Positions 42,701 through 53,721 of a DNA stretch of 64,000 nt are shown one piece after another. The DNA lies in assembly GCA_035048485.1 (NCBI GenBank), contig CM068587.1, positions 52,319,501 through 52,383,500 on the forward strand, in the 5' to 3' direction. This DNA comes from Pteria penguin. Its lineage: Eukaryota; Mollusca; Bivalvia; Pterioida; Pteriidae. Each line of letters opens with the position of its first letter. Position 1 is the first letter of the stretch. The notes beneath the pieces were generated by a model. The model did not search any database. It worked only from the letters and a program-made list of their open reading frames with translations, and had not been told where the DNA came from. Made by a program: the position numbers and the translations under genes.

Positions 42701-44526
42701 AGTATTATGTAATGTGATTGTGATTCTGTTTACATCAGGGTAATTCCACTGATGTTTGTTGAAGGATATTTGATATCTTAATGTGAGAATCTCAGAGTAG
42801 TCATTGTAAACATCATGCAATCACTGACTTGCTCTCCCATATCTTTTTACAATAGATAACGACAAGAAGGAAGAAGAGGTAGAATGAGTGAGATACAGCT
42901 GGAAATTCAATTTGCTTATCTGGGACCTTGGTTGGAGCTTAATTCCAGGACTCATGCATACAAAACTTTTTGTCATGGACTTTAATTGATCAAGAAAGTC
43001 TCCAACAAGAATATTGTATTAAACAAAGAGAGGCTTGTATCATATCTCCATATGTGTTTATATTAGGTCCCTGAGACAATCTCCTAGCTCACAATAAATC
43101 AATATTCTATTTTCTGATAAATCGCTTCTGATTTTGACAATCCATGAGAGTCTAGCTAGTGACAGTTCACTGACACAGCATAATTAGTTGTGAACGAAAA
43201 AGGTGAATTGCATTAGTAATAAAAAGTGAAGATTTAAATTTTTGATAGTGGTCAATTCTGTCTCAACCAGTTGAATTCGGTACCTGTAAAAACTGGTGAA
43301 ATTGCTACCTGGTATTGGTGATTTTTGTGCCTGATAAATACTGATTATCAGTACCATGAACGGAATACTTTTTATTTCTACTTTTTTCATATATTCATAC
43401 AATTTTCATTATTTGATTCTCAGAGCTTGACATAGTCAAAGAAATTTTCAAGCTAATAATAGACGATCTTCATATTTCACATGATATAAACGACCCAAGA
43501 CCCCACATGCAACTCTTTGCTGGGATTTTTATTTTGACGTTATTGCTTAAATTGTGACATCACTATCTAGTCCTTTACGTCAAAATGAAAACCCGGCCTG
43601 GCAAAAAGTAACATGCCGGGTCTTGGGCTGCTTATATCATGTAAAATATGAAGATGGCCTATTGAACATAAATCACAAAATTCCAGTAAATTCATCAGGT
43701 ACCGTAATCAATATGCCATAAAGACAATAAGTCCTTAAGGAATTCCTATCAATATATATATGCACGATCAACGTAAAGTCATGCTTGGATCTAGCATTAT
43801 AGACTAATTCTTTTTATAACTAGATAATTATGAATACATAAGAGTCACACCAGGATAGCAAATTATCACTTCTTCTTCTTCTTCTTCCAATACGAAGTGT
43901 ACTCAAAAGTTGAGCGTTATACTTCATGTGGCAGTCAAGATAAAAGCCTCTCAGGGCACATATACTTGCCACATATACTATAGCTTAGATATATATATAA
44001 ATGTTACCAATTGTCGTCCGGGACTAACAGAATTCTAAAAAGCTGATCACATAATTGGTAAACAGAGCATGGTTTGTACTCTTTGGGGGTTTTTTTGTTT
44101 TGTTTTTGTGGTTTTTTTTTTCGGTTCAACTTGAGTTTGTTGCCATGTCATTGTCAGATGGCCCCTATCATAAATTCTCACGATGTTGCATCCCTCAGTC
44201 ATCCGTATAAATAAGTAATCTGTATAAATACAAATGTTTTAAAAGTAGACTTGAGGATAGTTATTTTGATTTGAAAATAAAAACTAATGACAATCGTGCA
44301 GTACAAGTTGTCCGAGTGTCAGTCTGTCCTAGTCAGGTGCGCGAGATCGGCATGAATTTTCGAAACATAAATGTTACAATAAAAATGTATTAGCAGACAC
44401 ATATAAACACGTAAATGATGAATTAAAAGTGTGCTATAAGTCTACATAATGTATAAACACATACATGCAGGAGTTATTATTTTGTTTAAGTATCACTAAA
44501 AAAACTTGTAAACATTTACCCACCAT
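36707..44526 (-). CDS. DNAL1: Dynein axonemal light chain 1, complete CDS in nine exons
   Basis: Exons in transcript order: 44526-44520, 42620-42583, 42091-41982, 40208-40153, 39599-39544, 39106-39017, 38427-38374, 37721-37598, 36753-36707. They total 582 nt (193 aa plus stop) and all phases agree. The protein starts [20 protein letters not shown] and contains [50 protein letters not shown] and [17 protein letters not shown], all close to vertebrate DNAL1 (190 aa), with an acidic C terminus. Family knowledge: a leucine-rich-repeat light chain of the outer dynein arm, bound to the motor domain of the gamma heavy chain in motile cilia. An RFX-like X-box and a forkhead core lie upstream. Confidence 0.96.
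37598..37721 (-). CDS. DNAL1: DNAL1 coding exon 8, last LRR and cap
   Basis: [20 protein letters not shown], then the C-terminal cap helix ending [10 protein letters not shown]. Donor G|GTGAGC. Confidence 0.95.
38045..38318 (-). mobile_element. SINE family 1, reverse strand, in DNAL1 intron 7
   Basis: Near full length: inverted body (GTATATGGTGACAGAATCGG, ACTGTCTCATCCGAAAAACA), then a tRNA-like head with GGGGTTCAATCCCC. More diverged than the 19911 copy. It has the same orientation as the host gene. Confidence 0.82.
38374..38427 (-). CDS. DNAL1: DNAL1 coding exon 7, LRR
   Basis: [18 protein letters not shown]; acceptor TTTATAG, donor TTG|GTATGT; 18 codons, phase 0. Confidence 0.95.
39017..39106 (-). 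CDS. DNAL1: DNAL1 coding exon 6, LRR
   Basis: [20 protein letters not shown] then [10 protein letters not shown], including the ELWISYN motif diagnostic of this family. Donor AAG|GTATTG is somewhat weak but in phase. Confidence 0.95.
39544..39599 (-). CDS. DNAL1: DNAL1 coding exon 5, LRR
   Basis: [19 protein letters not shown], the second repeat. Acceptor AATTTCAG, donor TTG|GTAAGT, phase 0. Confidence 0.95.
40153..40208 (-). CDS. DNAL1: DNAL1 coding exon 4, first LRR
   Basis: [18 protein letters not shown], a typical LxLSxNxIxxIxxLxxL leucine-rich repeat. Acceptor TTCAACAG, donor A|GTAAGT. Confidence 0.95.
40290..41778. mobile_element. 1.49 kb non-autonomous element with CAGAGATG ends, DNAL1 intron 3
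   Basis: The left end CAGAGATGCTGAAAT and the inverted right end CAGAGATGTTGAAAT are flanked by CATTTT at 40284-40289 and 41779-41784. Subterminal ACCGGTCATTCGGACC-type blocks are repeated in inverse near both ends. The interior is AT-rich, with no transposase ORF seen. The 6-bp duplication and CAG start suggest a hAT-type relative, which is inference. Confidence 0.7.
41982..42091 (-). CDS. DNAL1: DNAL1 coding exon 3
   Basis: Encodes [20 protein letters not shown] then [16 protein letters not shown], the strongly conserved cap before the leucine-rich repeats. Donor GA|GTAAGT. Confidence 0.95.
42583..42620 (-). CDS. DNAL1: DNAL1 coding exon 2
   Basis: Encodes [13 protein letters not shown], matching the N terminus of DNAL1. 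Donor TAT|GTAAGT; exits in phase 0. Confidence 0.9.
43458..43663. mobile_element. Foldback MITE, almost wholly palindromic, DNAL1 intron 1
   Basis: The left end AATAGACGATCTTCATATTT and the inverted right end AATAGGCCATCTTCATATTT continue through paired CATGATATAA and CCCAAGACCC. Inner pairs TGGGATTTTTATTTTGACGT / ACGTCAAAATGAAAACCC extend the pairing. Only about 35 nt of centre is unpaired. Confidence 0.75.
44520..44526 (-). CDS. DNAL1: DNAL1 coding exon 1 (7 coding nt)
   Basis: ATGGTGG followed by GTAAATG. Only two codons and one base lie on this exon. The split Gly codon is completed at 42620. An alternative 3' site 4 nt upstream at 42624 would break the frame, so GCAG|GAAAGG is used. Confidence 0.8.
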
Positions 44527-44904
44527 TTTGAAATCTGTTGTCAAGGACCACAAATATTCGAAACTATGGATAACATGATTATGGATATTTTCACGATATT
44601 AATAGAATGTATTAAAAGATATTTAGCTGTATAGACAATAATTATTTCAAAATATATAGCCTACAATGTATTGCTATAAGTTGCATGGTTTTAATTAAAT
44701 ATAATCGCTTTTCGTTTAGTTTCGTATTAAATTTACTTCTTGTACTTTTGCTATGCATGTGGAGTACCCTTAGTATTGTCTATTCCGAGAGATCTTCCGG
44801 CCCGAATCACCGATATTTGACGGCTTTCTGGACGATTGGTGGTGAGGTATTAATCAGAATGTAAACTTGCAAACAAAAATTTAAATCATCGCATTGCATC
44901 GAAT

Positions 44905-44918
44905 GCCATAGTGGCAAC
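44905..44918 (+). promoter_or_regulatory. RFX X-box-like motif upstream of DNAL1
   Basis: GCCATAGTGGCAAC agrees with the X-box pattern RYYNYY-N2-RRNRAC at all but one fixed position. It lies about 380 bp upstream of the DNAL1 start codon. RFX factors control many ciliary genes; function here is inferred. Confidence 0.4.
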
Positions 44919-44937
44919 TTTCAACTCCTCTTAGTGA

Positions 44938-44945
44938 TGTTTACA
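44938..44945 (+). promoter_or_regulatory. Forkhead core TGTTTACA next to the X-box
   Basis: TGTTTACA, a forkhead (FOXJ1-type) core, 20 bp from the X-box-like motif and upstream of DNAL1. Such cores are common by chance in AT-rich DNA; the pairing is what makes it notable. Confidence 0.3.
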
Positions 44946-45164
44946 TTATCAAAAACACCGGATTGGCGGAAGGCTAAACTAACAAAATAGGTCTAATGCG
45001 AAATGATATTTCACATATACTATGAGATTATAACAGATAAAAGGAGACGACTTTATGTTAGCGGAGAAGACAAAGACTAACTGTAAACGAGGACAGTCTG
45101 GTATACAGTTGAATGTATTTCAGATCTTGATTATTGAATATTAAAGATTTTCCTTTTTTAACAT

Positions 45165-45165
<1 letters not shown>

Positions 45166-45199
<34 letters not shown>
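45166..45199. repeat. CT dinucleotide microsatellite
   Basis: About 17 uninterrupted CT units just before the 58-bp minisatellite. Confidence 0.98.
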
Positions 45200-45200
<1 letters not shown>

Positions 45201-45239
45201 GTAATGGCATTCGCACACCCAATTATATATGGTGGTAAG

Positions 45240-46320
45240 TTGATACTAAAAGAGTCATAAGCCCATGTCGGGTAGACACCGATACATTCCCATGACTGGA
45301 TACCTGGGTGCACTACGACATGCCAATATCGGGCAAACCCTAGTATACTTTCTCATGACTAAATAGACTCTTGCAACAGCCCATGCCGGGTAGACCCCCG
45401 ATAGACGCGTTCTCATGACTGGGTAGACTATGACCATAAGCACATGTCGGGCAGACCCTGATAGACGTTCTCATGACTGGGTAGACTAAGACATCAAGCC
45501 CATGTCGGGCAGACCCCGATTGACGTTCTCATGATTGGGTAGACTATGGCAATAGCCCATGTCAGGCAGACCCCGAAAGAGGTTCTTATGACTAGTAGAT
45601 TATGACAACAAGCCCATGTCGGACAGACCGTGACTGACGTTCTCATGACTGGTTAGACTATGACAACAAGCCCATGTCGGACAGACCCTGGTAGACGTTC
45701 CCATGGCTATGTAGACTATGACCATAAGCCCATGTCGGTCAGATCCTGGTAGACGTTCCTATGACTTGGTAGACTAGTACAACATGCCCATGTCGGGCAT
45801 TTCCCGATAGACGTTCTCATGACTGGGTAGACTATGACAACAAGCCCATGTTGGGCAGATCCCGATAGACGTTCTCACGACTTGGTAGACTATGACAATA
45901 AGCCCATGTCGGGCAGACCCCGATTGACATTCTCATGACTGGGTAGACTATGGCAATAGCCCATGTCAGGCAGACCCCGAAAGAGGTTCTTATGACTAGT
46001 AGATTATGACAACAAGCCCATGTCGGACAGACCGTGACTGACATTCTCATGACTGGTTAGACTATGACAACAAGCCTATGTCGGACAGACCCTGGTAGAC
46101 GTTCCCATGACTATGTAGACTATGACAAGAAGCCCATGTCGGGCAGGCCCTAATAGACATTCCTATGACTGGGTAGACTATGACAAGAATACCATGTCGG
46201 GCAGACCCTGAAAGACGTTCTCATGACTGGGTAGACTATGACAAGAAGCCCATGTCGGTCAAACCCTGGCAGACGTTCTCATGATTCAGCCCGGCCATGT
46301 CGGGCAGATCTAGTAGCATA
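45240..46320. repeat. 58-bp minisatellite, about 18 copies, with higher-order structure
   Basis: Unit contains AGCCCATGTCGGGCAGACCC then CGATAGACGTTCTCATGACT then GGGTAGACTATGACAA. Variant wording (GTCAGGCAGACCCCGAAAGA) recurs at 45561 and 45965, 404 bp apart, indicating a seven-unit block duplication. Cys-rich reverse-strand ORFs are artefacts. Confidence 0.93.
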
Positions 46321-46892
46321 TTAAACCGCAAAATTTGGCTGCGTTTAAGACGTTATTTCCCGGATGTTTAGAATTATTTGAGGGAATATTTGAGTCTATA
46401 TTTCAAATATTTGTTTATCAGTCTCATACTTCATCAAATTCAACTGGCGTATCAACGCTGTCATTCCTATAATCCATCCATTCACCGCCTGTCTGTTTTC
46501 TATAATGTGCGTTTTTTGTCGTGTTTCGCGTGTTTTGTCGTATTATTGTGAGGCTTTCGTCTACTACTTAAGCGATATTATTTTGATTATTAGCTACATA
46601 TGTAACTTTCTTAAACTGCTACGAATTGATCTCAAGTCACTTTCTGATACTGTCCCAAATTAAATTCTCGATGCTTTACCGATAATAGGAATTAGTGCCC
46701 TTTTGATACAATTTTTTTGTTTTTAATTCATTATGCCTATTCCATATCCTCTTAGGCTTGTCATTTCATTGTAGCAACTAATAAAACCTTTCCGAAATGT
46801 GAATGTTCTGAAACATTATACGTATCTATTCTCGTACGCTTTTATGTGAATGAGATCACAGCAATAATTTCAGATAACGTATTCATAAGTGT

Positions 46893-47075
46893 GGGGCAGA
46901 CTTCGTGAAGTGGTTAAGCGCTTGTCTTACGGCGCCGACGATCCGTGTTCGATTCCCGGATTGCGCCACTATGTTTAAAAGGTTGCTTACCTCCTGCTTC
47001 CATGTTGTGATATAACTGAAAAATTGTTGAAAGTGACGTAAAACACAAATCAACCAACTAACCAACCATAAAGTG
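46893..47075 (+). mobile_element. tRNA-derived SINE (family 2)
   Basis: tRNA-like head with A box around GAAGTGGTTAAGCGC and B box GTTCGATTCCC, then a short body and an AACC-rich tail. Its sequence differs from family 1 in the head and body. Flanking CATAAGTGTG / CATAAAGTGTG are probable target duplications. Confidence 0.82.
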
Positions 47076-47601
47076 TGTAAACGGTTCAATATCAATTACA
47101 AATGTAACCGGCTACTTACAACCCTTTGCTGTAACCATATCAAGTTTTTGAAAAATAGTGTTTTCACTTATCATCAGGTGGCTTAAAATCAAACATGAAT
47201 AATCAGGAACATCATGTTACAATACTTTATGTAACTCTCTTGAACTGCTTTAAACTTAATGATAATATGTTACTAGTAACAGTGTATATTCCACCGGAAA
47301 ATTTGAGATATTCCCCGATAAATTTACTCAAACCTAATACAATCTAATATATATCTTTCAATAATAAATACAAATATGTATACATGTTTAATCGGTGATT
47401 TCAATAGTATATTACCTAACTTAAACGATTTTATTGATTTATCTGAAAATGATCATTTTGAAGATCTATATTTTCAAATGATAAATACTTGCTGGAGACT
47501 ATGAGAATACCCATAGCTAGGGTGTCATACCATGATGGAATTCATTGATACGGAATTATATATTACTTATGTTATTAACTTATGTAAACTTAGTACCTTT
47601 T

Positions 47602-47636
<35 letters not shown>

Positions 47637-48390
47637 TTTTAATTGTTTATTCTGAATGATAGTGTTGGTGCTGATAAAAATATTTGAAATTTTGCATGTA
47701 AAAACACAAGTGTCATGAACTATTGTATAGCTGATATGTGCATTTTATCACTTAAATAGCTGATTTTTGTATATTATCATTCACTTCTATTTTACCGATA
47801 TACACACTGCATTAAGTGTCAGACTGAAATGTGACAAAGAATTCGTTTGGAGAAATCCATTACATATATAACATGGTTAATTTATGTACCTCCAAGATGA
47901 CGGAAAAGGGAAGTAACTCCAGTTAAATTTCATGCATTCGAAAACTATCTATTCTTGCAAAACAAGTCTTTGTTTGGTACAAAAGTTAAACATATCAATT
48001 CTGCAAGAAAATACAATTTTAAAAATCCATGGTTTACCAAATAATGCAAAAGTGCACGACAAATCTATAGGAAAGCAAGGGGAATGTATATAAATTATGG
48101 TGTTGATATCTGAAGAAATGAATATTATGTGTAAATTAGAGAGATAATTTAGACACACTTTAAAGAGGTCAGTCAGCATTCATAAATCTGCGTTAAAGGC
48201 TAATCTTGGCACATTGAGGTCTAGAAATCCAAAAGAATCTTGGAAGATCATAAATTTATTATGTAAAATCAAAATCGAATGTGCCTTTTAATGACTTATA
48301 TGACTTTTTCAAGGAACTGAATATTGATTATAATGAAAAAGTGACCCCAGATTATGTTTTGTCTCTAGAGGAAATTAATATGTTATCAAC

Positions 48391-48568
48391 AGTGACGGAT
48401 TTAGAAGGGAGGGGGATCGGAGGACTGCCCCTCCCCTTTTGGCCACATATTTGTGAGTAAAACTCCAGGTTTGGCACCAAAAAAAAAAAAAAAAAAAGGC
48501 TGAGTACTTTGGCTAATACTGGACTTTGAAATGTGCCTCCCCCTTTTCGAAAATCCTGGATCCGCCAC
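48391..48568. mobile_element. MITE nested in the LINE, 8-bp target duplication
   Basis: The ends AGTGACGGATTTAG and (inverted) GTGGCGGATCCAGG bound 178 bp with an internal A-run. TTATCAAC occurs exactly at 48383-48390 and 48569-48576. The TIR wording and 8-bp duplication fit hAT-type MITEs. Confidence 0.75.
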
Positions 48569-48849
48569 TTATCAACTATAATTAAAACACTGATATCTAT
48601 AGTTCAATATTTAAAAAGTCAAGGGACTTATATCTGAGGATGAAATATCAAAATGTGTGAAATCTATGAAGCGAAACAGATCACGTGGTGAAGACTATAT
48701 ATAATGAATATATTATAGATTCCATTGATTCTTTGATACCTGTATATATATTGCTTTGTTTAATACAATCTTTGATAGTGGTGTTTTACCCAGTAATTGA
48801 TTACTAGGTAATATTGTTCAAATTTACAAAACTAAAAGTGATGTCAAAG

Positions 48850-48857
48850 ACCTCCCC

Positions 48858-48888
<31 letters not shown>

Positions 48889-48900
48889 AAAGAAAAAAAC
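48850..48900. repeat. Poly-C / poly-A tract inside the LINE remnant
   Basis: About 28 C followed by A-rich sequence, splitting the reverse-transcriptase-like frame between the GNIVQIYK and NYRPITL motifs. Homopolymer length may be unreliable. Confidence 0.85.
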
Positions 48901-49754
48901 AAAAACAAAACTATCGACCCATTACACTTATCACTTGTGTTGGTAAATTAAAACCCAATTTTGACTACATATGCTGATATTGCAGAAATTCATTTGGAAA
49001 ATCAAGCTGGATGTAGGAAAATACATTAAATCTTAATTCATGAATTAGATATGTGCAATGTGTATTCATGATGTTGACCTTGACATTATATTATATTATT
49101 GTTTGCTTAATATTTATTTGTATATCTATAAGCTGTACAGCTTTTGATTAATAAACAGTACATTACAATGCAATATTTCTAATTTTCCGTCGTTTACCGA
49201 TTGTAGACTTTCTAATTTCTTCGCAAAATTCGGATGTTTATTCAAAGATTGATAATTGCTACTGTCAACTATTTGAGTATTTTCAACCTTATCATCTATA
49301 TATACCTTGTAGATTTGTGGCGAAAAGGGGTGAATCCCGACCCCCTCTAAATTCGCCACTAGGATGGACGCAGGTCCCTTCAAGGTATATCAGTGTTTGA
49401 TTTACCACGGTAAAAGAAAGTGTGTATGTGATTGTATTGTTTAATACAGTATATACATTGTATGAAGTCCTCAGTTGAACAATAGATTAGAAAAAAAAAG
49501 ATGTTAAATAAAATAAACAATTCAAAAATAGATTGATAGTTGAATATATCTAAAGACTTGATAAGTACATGTAGACGATTAATGAAGTATTTGCATGATT
49601 TGTGTATTTTCTACACAAACTGTGCCATATATTATCATCAAGGAATATAGAAAGCTATCAAAGTATTATATCGCAAAACTGAATTCATAACATACAACAG
49701 CAGATGTATAAATAATTTTCTTATTTTCGCAACAACACCTGGTTTCATCATGTT

Positions 49755-50345
49755 ACTTATGTTATAACCATGGCGACATGTGTAATATTATCGACAGGGT
49801 TCCTTGTTTAATGTTATGACCATGGTGACATGTGTGACCCTATCGATGTGGTTTCTTGTCTGATGTGATAACCATGACCACATGTGTGATCCTATGGATG
49901 TGGTTCCGTGTCTGATGTTATAACCATGGCGACATGTGTAATCTTTTCGACAGGGTTCCGTGTCTGATGTTATGACCATGGTGACATGTGTGATCCTATC
50001 GATGTGGTTCTGTGTCTGATGTTATAACCATGGCGACATGTGGGATCTATCGATGTGGACTTGTGCCTCTATCGATTCGGTTGTGTGTCATAAGTTATAA
50101 CCACGGCGACATGTGTAATGTGTAATTCCATCGATGTGCTTTTGTGTCTCAAGTTATAACCACGGCAACATATTTGATCCTATCGATGTGGTTCCTTGTC
50201 TGATGTTATAACCATGGCGACGTGTGTAATCCTATAGATGTGGTTCCGTGCCAGATGTTATAACTATGTCGAGATGTGTGATCCTACAGGTGGGGTTGTG
50301 TGTCTTATATTATAACCATGGCGATATGTGGGATCCCGTCAACGT
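49755..50345. repeat. 52-bp minisatellite, about 11 copies
   Basis: Unit contains GTTATAACCATGGCGACATG then TGTAATCCTATCGATGTGGT then TCCGTGTCTGAT. Early units keep a 52-bp spacing (49813, 49865, 49917, 49969); later ones vary in length. Confidence 0.9.
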
Positions 50346-51530
50346 GGTCTTCTGTTGCCACAGTAAGTTCAATGCTTCTGTAAAGATAAATTTACTTACC
50401 AATACAATAAAAGTTTTACTTTACTATCTCATTAAAATCTTATCTTTAAAGCTAAGACGCCATGGCCATGGAGGATTTAAACACTCCACATAAGGCTTCA
50501 TCTTAGACTGATCTTATGTGCTGATCAATCAGTGATCGGCTGGGTGAGTTTGACAGAGTTATAAGTTTTATTAGATAAAGAATGTTAACAAAATTGATGC
50601 TCTCGTGCTAAGGTAACTGTTACAATCGCAATAATATGCAATGATGTGCATTTATACATGTAGATCACTAAAAATCAGAGGTGAAACCATATACCCAGTA
50701 AGTAATTAAGTATCGTATCTCCTGTTCTTCTAACTGCCACCACCGTAGATACTGCAAACCTAACCACGCTAAATATAGTTATTATTGTGTTATATAGTCA
50801 TTATATAAGTATTATTTCTATTCGTTCAAAAAATTGTTGATCTTGCCGGATTAAAAAAGTATAAAGATAGCTCAGAAATAAAGTATAATGCAGGATGTCA
50901 GATCAACAAACCTCGACGTATCAAACTTATCATGTATAGAGAACATATGTAGTGTCGGATACCAACCTCTAGATCTATATTGAAGCTTGAAATTGATGCA
51001 TTTATCGTCAGGTCAGGATAGAACTGATAGGTGTGGCGAAGAATCATTCTTCATGGATATTCCCTCTCTAAGTCTGGTTTACTTACATATCTGTAAACAT
51101 CATAAACTGTGTAAGGATAAATATGCTGAGGTGTGGAAATGTTGATATGCAGGTAGAAATTTATTATTTTCTCGGCTGTACGAGTGTTTATATATTCCCT
51201 ATCGTTTTTATGCCCTTAAATCGTCGAAATTCACACCTGTGCACAAAGATCAGTTTACAGTTATCATTACAATGGGGTCGTCTCCATTATCGATGACCCA
51301 TCAGTTCCCGAGGATATTATTAGCACAGTATTAAGTGCTTCAGTCTGACAGACTGACTGATATGTATTTCAAAATCCAGTGTAATAAAGCTTTGTGAATT
51401 ATAAGCAGTATATACCTTATGCATACAATTCGTGTACAGCTTTTACCAGGTGTTGAAATTTGACCAGTAAAGCGGCTAAACACACCTCGGTTCCTTCCGC
51501 AATTATATTATAATCAAATATTTTTGTGAC
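50346..51530. other. Intergenic, nothing recognised
   Basis: AT-rich sequence with only short ORFs. A CCATGGCCATGG palindrome near 50460 is the only local feature seen. Confidence 0.5.
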
Positions 51531-51539
51531 GTCATCTGA

Positions 51540-51870
51540 AGTCTTATAGTCGTTGTCATGTCCGTATGTCTGTTCGTTCGCCCGTCCGAACTCTTATCTC
51601 CTATACCTTTCTTCAGAATTTGATCATAATTCACCAAAATATTATTTAGATTGAGGGCTCTGGGACAGAGGTCACTCAAGGTCATTTCTGAAATGTCAAA
51701 ATCACTTATTAACTCTGACTTGAAATTCTATGAAGTACTTATAACATCTCCTACATCTTGCATCAGAATTTGATCACACTTCACCAACAATTTTATTTAG
51801 GTTAAGGGCTTTTGGACAAAGGTCACTCAATTTCATTTTTGAAAGGTCAAGGTCACGAGAAAATAATTCA
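51540..51870. repeat. Dispersed repeat with two tandem halves
   Basis: Opens with CTGTTCGTTCGCCCGTCCG and then repeats TTCAGAATTTGATCA...TTCACCAA...TTATTTAG, a GGGCTYTKGGACA segment and GGTCACTCAA about 170 bp apart. Non-coding. Confidence 0.6.
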
Positions 51871-52079
51871 TTTCATAACTAATCAAGGTCACACTTACTT
51901 ATTTTAGTTTAAGATACTGTGATCACTTGTTGTTCTACAATTGACTCAACTGGATATCCATATGATACATTTAGATTTGAAATTGTCATCAATTAATACA
52001 ATGATTTTCTATAAATTGAGTCATTCATTTCCTTCACTGTTGTTGTGCTTCTTGGGTCATCCATCAGTTTTATGATTTG

Positions 52080-53721
52080 TAGCTCACCTGAGCCAAAGGC
52101 TCAAGTGAGCTATAGTCATAGTGTGCCGTCCGTCATCCGTCGTCGTCTGCGTTAACTTTTTCACATTTTCGACTTTTTCTCTGGAAATGCTTTGCAGATT
52201 TGGATCAAACTTTGTATATATGATGCACTCAAGGTCCCCTACGAAAATTGTGTTCAGGATCCAGATTCCCTCAGGGGCGGATCGAGGGCGGGAGCAAAAG
52301 TTCCCAAAACGGTACCCCTCTTCAACAATCTTCTCCTCCAGAACCAGTGTATAAATTGGGAAACTAATTGCATTTCAACAATCTATAAAGATGGGTTATT
52401 AAAAGTTGTGTTCAGGGTTAAGATCCGTCAAATAGAAATTTACGCTTTTTTGACGTGTTTTTGGACTTAGTAATTTCAGTGCAGAAAAGTCTTTTTCAGT
52501 TAATATTGATATTGATGATTCCTTAATGACTATTTTGATCATAATTATAGTAAGGAATACTATTGTGAAAGAAGTTTGCAAATACCTCAAGTTTTGGGTT
52601 TTTTATGAAGTTTTGAGGATATCCAAAAAAAAAGGGGGGGGGGTTGGCCATTTTTCACATTTTCAACTTTTTCTGCAAAACTGTTCGAAAGATTTTAATA
52701 AATCTTGGTAGAGATGATCCCCTTCGAATTTTGTTGTTTTTGTCCACCATAGTCAAAAGTAGGTCACAAAAGAGTACCCTCTTTTGACAATATTCTTCTT
52801 CATACTGGCTGCATACAGAGACAAACAGAATGCATAGAAATGATCTAGAGGGATGAGTGAAGACGTATCGTCATTTTGGTTACCTTCCAAAATTAAATTT
52901 TAGAATTTCTTTTCGACGTTTGTTTGGACTTGGCAATTTCAATACAGAAAAATGTCATATTTCCTAGTTAATTGATAATGATGATTTCTTATGGACTATT
53001 GTGATCATAATTATGCTAAGGAATGTCACTTTGAAAGAATTTTATCAATATCTCAATTTTTGGATTTTCTATGAATTTTTTAAGACTTCGAAATGAGGGT
53101 GTATAAGGACAATTCTTCACATTTTTAACGTCTGCTGTTATACCACATGAAAGATTTTGATGAAACCTGGTATACATAAAGTACTATAGATCCTCTATTA
53201 ATTTTGTACATTTCATCCAAATTGGTCAACAGATAATGCCACCATGTCTAAAAACTATGGCTCATAATGGTACATATACCACTTGGTAATTAAAATATGA
53301 AGAGCAGCGGTTCAAATCCAGCTGTGGATTTTCTTTTAATTTCTTTACACATCTAAATAAGTTTTTAGATGTTCTCAATACTCAACATATGAAATTAGGC
53401 CATTTTAAGTTGGATCTGGACAATATTTGAAACAATTGTTGTTCATGACCCAGACTTGAAATCAGTCGACAAAAGGCCCCACCTAAAGAAAATGACTAAC
53501 TTGTTGCCCCGAATCACATCTTGCAGAGACAAAGCAAATGCTTACTATCAAAATCACCTGAATGGATGTGCAAAAAAGTGTTGTTTTTTATTCTAGTCTG
53601 CGATAAAGTTTGACGTAGTTTCAACATTTGTGTTATGCAAAAATAAATGAATTCTTCCTTCCTGCATGACTGATCATCTAGGTACTCAAGTAAGCGATAT
53701 AGGCCTACTTGGGCCTCTTGT
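52080..53721. repeat. 1.6 kb dispersed repeat with a terminal hairpin
   Basis: Begins with a near-perfect hairpin (AGCTCACCTGAGCC-AAA-GGCTCAAGTGAGCT, 52081-52111). It ends with related wording (ACTCAAGTAAGCGATATAGG...GGGCCTCTTG). The interior has three degenerate copies, starting near 52160, 52660 and 53117, of a TTCACATTTTCRACTTTTTC-type unit. No real ORF. Confidence 0.6.

Larger units (their letters stand above)
47230..48960 (+). mobile_element. Decayed LINE (endonuclease and reverse transcriptase remnants)
   Basis: Broken frames read LLVTVYIPPENLRYS and LIGDFNS (endonuclease region, about 47250-47415), RSRNPKESWKI (near 48220), then EDEISKCVKSMKRNRSRGED (about 48640-48700), FDSGVLPS..LLGNIVQIYK (near 48775-48840) and NYRPITLITCVGKL (near 48910-48955). 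These are the ordered landmarks of a non-LTR retrotransposon ORF2. Stops, a nested MITE, an (ATTT)n tract and a C/A-run interrupt it. The clade is not determined. Confidence 0.85.

Noticed and set aside
44537..44551. X-box directly upstream of the DNAL1 ATG
   Set aside because: Only one half-site (GACAAC on the reverse strand) fits; the motif at 44905 fits far better.
45255..46050. Cys/Met-rich reverse-strand ORFs
   Set aside because: Broken frames of the 58-bp minisatellite without start, splice or domain support.
46900..46970. tRNA gene (GTTCGATTCCC)
   Set aside because: Part of a second SINE family with an AACC-rich tail.
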